A stretch of DNA of 19,318 nucleotides from Pseudomonadota bacterium (GTDB lineage: Bacteria; Pseudomonadota; Gammaproteobacteria; Burkholderiales; SG8-39): NCBI GenBank assembly GCA_003242425.1, contig QGUL01000002.1, forward strand, positions 1-19,318, read 5' to 3'. Under the pieces are notes generated by a model. That model was not told the DNA's origin. It searched no databases and saw only the letters and a program-made list of their open reading frames with translations. How positions within the stretch are numbered: the first letter of the stretch is position 1; every line of letters begins with the position of its first letter. A program made the position numbers and the translations under genes. Positions 13,885 to 19,318 of the stretch are shown in pieces.

Positions 13885-14691
13885 ATGGCCCCGCCGCTTC
13901 CCTCCCCGAATACGGCTGTGCACGAAAGCACCTGTCTCAGTTGCGGGCATACGCTGCGCATGCGGGTGCACCGGCCCGAAGGGTCGACGCCGCCGGTCGT
14001 GCTCTATTTTCACCCGGGACGCTTCGTTGTCGATGCGCCGGAGGAAAGCGAGACGGTCGCGCGCATGCTCACCGCGCGTTTCGGTGTGGCGACGGTCACA
14101 CCTTTTTACAGCCTCGCGGCCGAACGGCCTTTCCCCGCGGCGGCGGAAGATGCCTATGCCGCGCTGCGTTGGGTGCACGACAACGCCGGGCGCGGACTGT
14201 GGAATGCGCGCCGCATCGCGCTCATCGGTGCGGAGGCGGGCGGCAACCTCGCAGCCGTCGCCGCCATGATGGCGCGCGACCGCGGCGGTCCCTGCGTCAA
14301 GGCGCAGGTGCTGTGCTCGCCCATGCTCGATCCCAGCCTGGGTTCATGTTCCATGCGCGAGGCGGAGGCGGAATCGCGCGCGTGCGGCGAGGGCTATCAG
14401 AGCTATCTCCAGCACGCGGCCGATCGTCTGCATCCCTACGCCGCACCGATCTTGTGCACGCGTCTGCAAGGCCTGCCGCCCGCGCTCCTCCTCACCGCGC
14501 CCGATGATCCCATGCGCGACGAAACCCGGGATTACGCCGAGCGACTGCGCGCCGCCGGGGTCACGGCGCAGGTGGTCCAGCTCGCGACGCCGGGCTGGTC
14601 CGAACAGACCTGGCAGGCGATCGGCGATTTCCTCTTGCCGCTGCTCGCACCCGCGCGCGGCAGTGCGCGTCCTTCATCCTCCACCATATAG
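13885..14691 (+). CDS. LlpE-like alpha/beta-hydrolase homologue, predicted catalytically dead
   Basis: A 268-residue relative of HSL-type esterases. Fold landmarks align with the intact esterase at 4283-5257, but active-site motifs are lost. HGGGW is HPGRF (43-47), GDSAGG is GAEAGG (115-120) with Glu117 in place of the nucleophile serine, and the GMIHGF histidine region reads TPGWSEQ. Only the acid position survives (Asp208 in PDDPMRDE). Reading the codons confirms GAG at 14233. It heads the efflux operon, 9 bases before the adaptor gene, which is the place of llpE (lipase-like) in the Burkholderia ceo and bpe loci. No signal peptide is evident. A scaffolding, sensing or ligand-binding role is possible but unproven. 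Confidence 0.82.
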   Translation: MAPPLPSPNTAVHESTCLSCGHTLRMRVHRPEGSTPPVVLYFHPGRFVVDAPEESETVARMLTARFGVATVTPFYSLAAERPFPAAAEDAYAALRWVHDNAGRGLWNARRIALIGAEAGGNLAAVAAMMARDRGGPCVKAQVLCSPMLDPSLGSCSMREAEAESRACGEGYQSYLQHAADRLHPYAAPILCTRLQGLPPALLLTAPDDPMRDETRDYAERLRAAGVTAQVVQLATPGWSEQTWQAIGDFLLPLLAPARGSARPSSSTI

Positions 14692-14700
14692 AGCCCAGCG

Positions 14701-15855
14701 ATGCCCACCGCTTACGGAATATCGATCTCCATCGCGACCCTGTTGCTGCTGCAAGCCTGCAGCGATGCCGCGTCGCAAGCCCAAACGGATGCGCCGCCGC
14801 CTCCGCCCGTGACGGTGGCCTCCGCCGAAGCACGCACGGTGGTGCGCAGCGACGTCTTCACGGGCCGCCTGGCGGCGGTCGAGTCGGTCGAAGTGCGCGC
14901 GCGCGTGACCGGTTACATCGAGGAAGTGCGCTTCAAGCAGGGCGAGATGGTCAGGAAGGGCGACGTGCTCATGATCATCGATCCGCGTCCCTTCGAAGCG
15001 AACATGGCGCGCGCCGAGGCGGAAGTGGCTGCGGCGAAGACGCGACTGGAACTGGCGCGCAAGGAACTGGCGCGCAGCGAACAGCTCGTGAAGGTCAACG
15101 CCACCTCGCGTCAGGAGCTCGATCAGCGCGCCAGCGCCGTGGACGACGCGCTTGCCGCGTTGCGTGCTGCGCAGGCGCAGGCCAATCGCCTGCGGCTTGA
15201 CCTCGCGTACACACGCATCGTCGCGCCCATCGACGGCCGCGTCGGGCGCATCGAAATCACCGCGGGCAATCTGGTGCAGGGCGAGATTCCCGACCCGCCG
15301 CTGCTCACGACCATCGTCGCGATCACGCCCATCTATGCCGAGTTCGAAGTCGACGAGCGCGTCTATCTGGAATACGGCCTCAACAAGCCTGGCAAGCGCA
15401 TGCCGGTGTACATCGGCCTTGCCAACGAAGAGGGCTTCCCGCGCAAGGGCGAGCTGGTGTTCGTCGACAACCAGGTCGATCCCACCACGGGCACGGTGCG
15501 CATGCGGGCCTTGCTGGACAACAGCGACGGTTCGCTAACGCCGGGCCTTTACGCGCGCGTAAAGCTCGCCGACGAATCGCAGGCGCGCGAGGCGGTGGTG
15601 GTACCTGACCGCGCCATCGGAACCGACCAGGACCGCAAGTTCGTAATGGTGGTGGACGAAGACAACAAGGCCACCTATCGCGAAGTGAAGCTCGGTCCGC
15701 TGCTCGCGCACGAACGCGTGATCGAGCGGGGCCTGCAGCCGGGCGAGCGGATCGTCGTGAACGGTCTGCAACGGGTGCGTCCGGGAAGCCTCGTCACGCC
15801 GCAGACGGGCGGGGTGCCCGCAGCGGCAGAGCGCGCCGGCGCGAAGCGAGGCTGA
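14701..15855 (+). CDS. RND efflux periplasmic adaptor lipoprotein (MexE type)
   Basis: A 384-residue membrane fusion protein that links the RND pump to the outer-membrane channel. A lipoprotein signal ends in LLLQAC with lipidated Cys20. The lipoyl half-motif (VRARVTGYIEEVRFKQGEMVRKGDVLMIIDPRPF, about 65-98) precedes an alpha-helical hairpin rich in Ala, Glu and Arg (about 99-160). Then come the second lipoyl half (LDLAYTRIVAPIDGRVGR), the beta-barrel and the membrane-proximal domain ending near LVTPQTGG. The pattern is that of MexE/CeoA/BpeE. It begins 9 bases after the lipase-like gene, and its stop is one base from the pump start, so translation is tightly linked. Confidence 0.94.
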   Translation: MPTAYGISISIATLLLLQACSDAASQAQTDAPPPPPVTVASAEARTVVRSDVFTGRLAAVESVEVRARVTGYIEEVRFKQGEMVRKGDVLMIIDPRPFEANMARAEAEVAAAKTRLELARKELARSEQLVKVNATSRQELDQRASAVDDALAALRAAQAQANRLRLDLAYTRIVAPIDGRVGRIEITAGNLVQGEIPDPPLLTTIVAITPIYAEFEVDERVYLEYGLNKPGKRMPVYIGLANEEGFPRKGELVFVDNQVDPTTGTVRMRALLDNSDGSLTPGLYARVKLADESQAREAVVVPDRAIGTDQDRKFVMVVDEDNKATYREVKLGPLLAHERVIERGLQPGERIVVNGLQRVRPGSLVTPQTGGVPAAAERAGAKRG

Positions 15856-15856
15856 T

Positions 15857-18800
15857 ATGAGTCCCAATCTCTCGCGGGTGTTCATCGACCGCCCGATTTT
15901 CGCCGGCGTACTGTCGGTCTTCATTTTCATTCTGGGCGTGCTCGCACTGTTCAGACTGCCGGTGAGCGAATACCCGGACGTGGTGCCGCCTTCGGTCGTG
16001 GTGCGCGCCGTCTATCCGGGCGCCAACCCGAAGGTGATCGCCGACACCGTGGCCGCGCCGCTGGAAGAGCAGATCAACGGCGTCGAGAACATGCTCTACA
16101 TGTCCTCGCAGGCCACCAGCGACGGCGTGATGACACTGACGGTGACCTTCAAGGTCGGCACCGACGTCGATCTCGCCGAGACGCAGGTCCAGAACCGCGT
16201 GCAGCGCGCATTGCCGCGTCTGCCCGAGGAAGTGCGGCAGATCGGCGTGACCACCGAGAAGACTTCGCCGAACTTCATCATGGTGGTGCACATCGTCTCG
16301 CCCGACGAGCGCTACGACGAGCTCTATCTGCGCAATTTCGCGGTGCTGAACGTCAAGGACGTGCTGCAACGCATTCCCGGCATGGGACAGACCATGGTGT
16401 TCGGCGGCGGCGACTACGCCATGCGCGTGTGGCTCGATCCGCAGAAAGTGGCGGCACGCAATCTCACCGCGAGCGACGTGGCCAACGCCGTCCGCGAACA
16501 GAACCTGCAGGTGGCGGCGGGCGTGGTGGGCGCGCCGCCGGCCGACGGCGCGGAGTTCCAGCTTTCCATCAACGCGCGCGGCCGCCTGACCACCGAGGAG
16601 GAGTTCGGCGAGATCATCGTCGCCACTTCGCCGGACGGGCGCATCACGCGGTTGCGCGACATCGCGCGCATCGAGCTGGGCGCGGGCGAATACGCGCTGC
16701 GCAGCCTGCTCAACAACAAGCCCGCGGTCGCCATCGGCGTGTTCCAGGCGCCCGGATCGAACGCCATCGCGCTCTCCAATCAGGTGCGCGAGACCATGGC
16801 GCGGCTGAAGGAGGATTTTCCGGAAGGCGTGGACTACGACATCGTCTACGACCCCACGCGCTTCGTGCAGAAGTCGATCGAAGCCGTGATCCGGACGCTG
16901 CTCGAAGCGGTCGCGCTGGTAGTGCTGGTGGTCATCGTGTTCCTGCAGACCTGGCGCGCATCCATCATTCCGCTCGCCGCGGTCCCGGTTTCGATCGTCG
17001 GCACCTTCGCGCTTCTGCTGCTGTTCGGTTTCTCTGTCAATACGCTGACGCTATTCGGGCTGGTGCTCGCCATCGGCATCGTCGTGGACGACGCGATCGT
17101 GGTGGTGGAGAACGTCGAACGCAACATCGAGCTCGGCCACGACCCGAAGACCGCCACCCACATCGCCATGAAGGAGGTGAGCGGACCCATCATCGCCATC
17201 GCGCTGACGCTGTGCGCGGTGTTCGTGCCCATCGCCTTCATCAGCGGCCTGACCGGACAGTTCTACAAGCAGTTCGCGCTGACCATCGCCATTTCCACCA
17301 TCATTTCCGCCTTCAACTCGCTGACGCTCTCGCCCGCGCTCGCGGCCATCCTGCTCAAGCCGCACGATGCGCCGAAGGATCGCTTCACGCATTTCATGGA
17401 CTCGAGCTTCGGCTGGTTCTTCCGGCGCTTCAACCGCTTCTTCGCCCGCTCGGCCGGGCGGTATCAGAGCGTGGTGGGGCGCGTGCTGAGCCGCAAGGCG
17501 GCCGCGATGGGCGTCTATCTCGCGCTCATCGGCGCGACCTGGATGATGTTCCAGCTCGTGCCCGGCGGCTTCGTGCCGCAGCAGGACAAGGAATATCTGG
17601 TCGGCTTCGCGCAACTGCCCGACGGCGCCTCGCTCGACCGTACCGAGGCCGTCATCCGGCGCATGTCGGACATCGCCATGCAGACGCCGGGCATCAAGCA
17701 CGCCGTGGGTTTCCCCGGCTTGTCGATCAACGGCTTCACCAACGCGCCCAACGCCGGCATCGTGTTCTTCACGCTCGACGACTTCTCCGAACGCAAGTCG
17801 CCCGAACTTTCGGCCGGCGCGATCGCGATGGACGTCAACCGGCGGCTGTTCGAAATCCAGGACGCCTTCATTGCCATCTTCCCGCCGCCCGCGGTGGAGG
17901 GGCTGGGCACCATCGGCGGCTTCAGGATGCAGATCGAGGACCGCGCCTCGCTGGGCGACGAGGCGCTCTACGAAGCGGTGCAGGCCATGATCACGCGCGC
18001 CCAGCAGGCGCCCGAGCTCGCGGGCGTGTTCTCCAGCTACCAGATCAACGTGCCGCAGCTCTACGCCGACGTGGACCGCACGAAGGCCAAGCGCATGGGC
18101 GTTTCGCTGCCGGACATCTTCGACACCATGCAGATCTACCTGGGCTCGCTCTACGTCAACGACTTCACCCGCTTCGGCCGCACCTACCGCGTGGTGGTGC
18201 AGGCCGACGCCCCGTTCCGTTCGCATGCCGAGGACATCGCGTTGCTGAAGACCCGCAACGCCGCGGGCGAGATGGTGCCGCTCGGCGCCCTGATGCGCGT
18301 CGAACAGAGCTACGGTCCGGATCGCGCGATGCGCTACAACGCCTTCCCCACCGCCGATCTCAACGGCGCGGCGGCGCCGGGCTACAGCTCCGGGCAGGCG
18401 CAGGCGGCGATCGAGCGCATCGCCGAGGAAGCGCTGCCGCGCGGCATCACCTACGAATGGACGGATCTCACCTACCAGGAGATTCTCGCCGGCAACACAG
18501 CGGTCTTCGTGTTTCCGCTGTGCGTACTGCTGGTCTTCCTCGTGCTCGCGGCCCAGTACGAGAGCTTCACGCTGCCGATCGCGGTGATCCTCATCGTGCC
18601 CATGTGCCTGCTTTGCGCCATCACCGGCGTGTGGCTCACCGGCGGCGACAACAACATCTTCACCCAGGTGGCGTTCTTCGTGCTGATGGGCCTGGCGTGC
18701 AAGAACGCCATCCTGATCGTCGAATTCGCGCGCGAGCTGGAGCAGCGCGGCCACGGCGTGGTGCAGGCGGCGCTCGAAGCCTGCAGGCTGCGGCTGCGTC

Positions 18801-19033
18801 CCATCCTCATGACTTCGATCGCCTTCATCATGGGCGTGGTGCCGCTCGCGCTGTCCACCGGCGCCGGTGCGGAGATGCGCACCGCCATCGGCATCGCGGT
18901 GTTCTCCGGCATGCTGGGCGTGACGCTGTTCGGCCTCTTCCTCACGCCGGTGTTCTACGTGCTGTTGCGCAGCCTCGGCCGTCGTTCGCTGCGCGTCCCG
19001 ACGGCGCAGGCCGTATCGCGGGAGGGCGTATGA
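15857..19033 (+). CDS. RND multidrug efflux pump, MexF/CeoB/BpeF type
   Basis: A 1058-residue inner-membrane proton/drug antiporter of the HAE1 group. It opens with SRVFIDRPIFAGVLSV and has two large periplasmic loops and about 12 membrane helices. Proton-relay residues are present: Asp411 and Asp412 in IGIVVDDAIVVVENVERN (helix 4) and Lys949 in LACKNAILIVEFA (helix 10). Segments such as NGVENMLYMSSQATSDG, GLSINGFTNAPNAG and SSYQINVPQLYADVDRTKAK recall MexF, CeoB and BpeF more than AcrB or MexB. Known MexF-type pumps export chloramphenicol, fluoroquinolones and trimethoprim; the spectrum here is inferred. GAGG at 15848-15851 serves the start, and the stop overlaps the ATG of the outer-membrane gene. 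Confidence 0.96.
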   Translation: MSPNLSRVFIDRPIFAGVLSVFIFILGVLALFRLPVSEYPDVVPPSVVVRAVYPGANPKVIADTVAAPLEEQINGVENMLYMSSQATSDGVMTLTVTFKVGTDVDLAETQVQNRVQRALPRLPEEVRQIGVTTEKTSPNFIMVVHIVSPDERYDELYLRNFAVLNVKDVLQRIPGMGQTMVFGGGDYAMRVWLDPQKVAARNLTASDVANAVREQNLQVAAGVVGAPPADGAEFQLSINARGRLTTEEEFGEIIVATSPDGRITRLRDIARIELGAGEYALRSLLNNKPAVAIGVFQAPGSNAIALSNQVRETMARLKEDFPEGVDYDIVYDPTRFVQKSIEAVIRTLLEAVALVVLVVIVFLQTWRASIIPLAAVPVSIVGTFALLLLFGFSVNTLTLFGLVLAIGIVVDDAIVVVENVERNIELGHDPKTATHIAMKEVSGPIIAIALTLCAVFVPIAFISGLTGQFYKQFALTIAISTIISAFNSLTLSPALAAILLKPHDAPKDRFTHFMDSSFGWFFRRFNRFFARSAGRYQSVVGRVLSRKAAAMGVYLALIGATWMMFQLVPGGFVPQQDKEYLVGFAQLPDGASLDRTEAVIRRMSDIAMQTPGIKHAVGFPGLSINGFTNAPNAGIVFFTLDDFSERKSPELSAGAIAMDVNRRLFEIQDAFIAIFPPPAVEGLGTIGGFRMQIEDRASLGDEALYEAVQAMITRAQQAPELAGVFSSYQINVPQLYADVDRTKAKRMGVSLPDIFDTMQIYLGSLYVNDFTRFGRTYRVVVQADAPFRSHAEDIALLKTRNAAGEMVPLGALMRVEQSYGPDRAMRYNAFPTADLNGAAAPGYSSGQAQAAIERIAEEALPRGITYEWTDLTYQEILAGNTAVFVFPLCVLLVFLVLAAQYESFTLPIAVILIVPMCLLCAITGVWLTGGDNNIFTQVAFFVLMGLACKNAILIVEFARELEQRGHGVVQAALEACRLRLRPILMTSIAFIMGVVPLALSTGAGAEMRTAIGIAVFSGMLGVTLFGLFLTPVFYVLLRSLGRRSLRVPTAQAVSREGV

Positions 19034-19318
19034 AGGCAAAAGCGGCCCTGATTCTCGTCGCGCTGCTCGCCGGCTGCTCGCTCGCGCCGCGTTACGAAAC
19101 GCCGCAGACGGACTTCCCCGCGCGCTTCAAGGAAGCGGCGGAACTGCCCGAGTCGGAGCGCGGCATGTGGAAGGAGGCGACGCCGGCCGAGCATCTGCCG
19201 CGCGGCGAGTGGTGGCGCCTCTTCTCCGACCAGACGCTGGATGCTTTGCAGGCGCGGGCGCGTGCGGCGAATCCGGTCTTGCAAGTCGCCGCTGCGCGAC
19301 TCGAACAGGCGCGCGCCA
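19030..19318 (+). CDS. Outer-membrane efflux lipoprotein (OprM/NodT type), 3' end cut by the window
   Basis: The first 96 residues of the TolC-like channel that completes the tripartite pump. The lipoprotein signal ends in LLAGC with lipidated Cys16, followed by SLAPRYETP, the usual opening of OprM/OprN/OpcM-type proteins. GEWWRLFSDQTLDALQARARAANPVLQVAAARLEQARA is the family's first conserved helix region. The ATG overlaps the pump stop (ATGA at 19030-19033), and GGAGGG at 19021-19026 is its ribosome site. The gene runs off the window, so completeness cannot be judged. Confidence 0.92.
   Translation, partial: MKAKAALILVALLAGCSLAPRYETPQTDFPARFKEAAELPESERGMWKEATPAEHLPRGEWWRLFSDQTLDALQARARAANPVLQVAAARLEQARA

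Noticed and set aside
17051..19039. Long minus-strand frame (662 codons) opposite the RND pump
   Set aside because: It is antisense to a clear pump gene and translates to a low-complexity His/Arg/Glu/Gly-rich chain with no motif; such frames are expected opposite GC-rich coding sequence.
1..19318. tRNA genes, CRISPR repeats, insertion sequences, attachment sites and phage genes
   Set aside because: I looked on both strands and saw none; coding density is even and composition is uniform, giving no sign of a recent insertion.

Overview
The window is a dense, GC-rich stretch of bacterial chromosome that looks betaproteobacterial. The lineage is inferred from composition, from sigma70-like -10 hexamers lying close to start codons, and from an efflux locus arranged like the ceo/bpe loci of Burkholderia; no rRNA or marker gene is present to settle it. 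There are 18 protein-coding genes: 16 complete, plus one truncated at each edge. No tRNA, rRNA, CRISPR array, insertion sequence or phage gene was seen, and no gene-free stretch exceeds about 110 bases.

Left part (1-5649, + strand): the end of a ferredoxin/flavodoxin-NADP+ reductase (fpr); a secreted TlpA-type thioredoxin; a Tat-exported transglutaminase-fold protein; a membrane ceramidase-like (CREST) hydrolase with the full metal-site pattern; an MFS permease; an HSL-type carboxylesterase whose start overlaps the permease stop; and a small VOC/glyoxalase-fold protein. A secreted Gln/Arg-rich protein of unknown function (5646-6074, - strand) overlaps the VOC gene tail to tail by 4 bases.

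Centre (6176-7748, + strand): a spermidine-synthase-like protein and an adducin-type class II aldolase homologue, each lacking residues of its founding enzyme. An intrinsic terminator follows (7769-7795).

Minus-strand block (13776 down to 7780): LysR regulator, FAD-dependent phytoene-desaturase/PYROXD2-like oxidoreductase, APC amino-acid permease, exported SAM-methyltransferase-fold protein, NAD-type 6-phosphogluconate dehydrogenase (gnd) and gluconokinase (gntK). The gaps are only 12 to 34 bases, so part or all of it may be one transcript. gntK and gnd together turn gluconate into ribulose 5-phosphate.

Right part (13885-19318, + strand): divergent from the LysR gene is an operon coding for a lipase-like protein, an MexE-type lipoprotein adaptor, an MexF-type RND pump and the start of an OprM/NodT-type outer-membrane lipoprotein. 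This is the order of the LysR-llpE-ceoA-ceoB-opcM and bpeT-llpE-bpeE-bpeF-oprC efflux loci. The lipase-like protein is the most interesting item: its nucleophile serine, oxyanion motif and catalytic histidine are all replaced, so it should be a pseudoenzyme kept at the head of a drug-efflux operon. I see no wholly new multi-gene defence or metabolic system; the novelty lies in individual proteins (pseudoenzymes and an apparently exported methyltransferase) and in close-packed expression signals.
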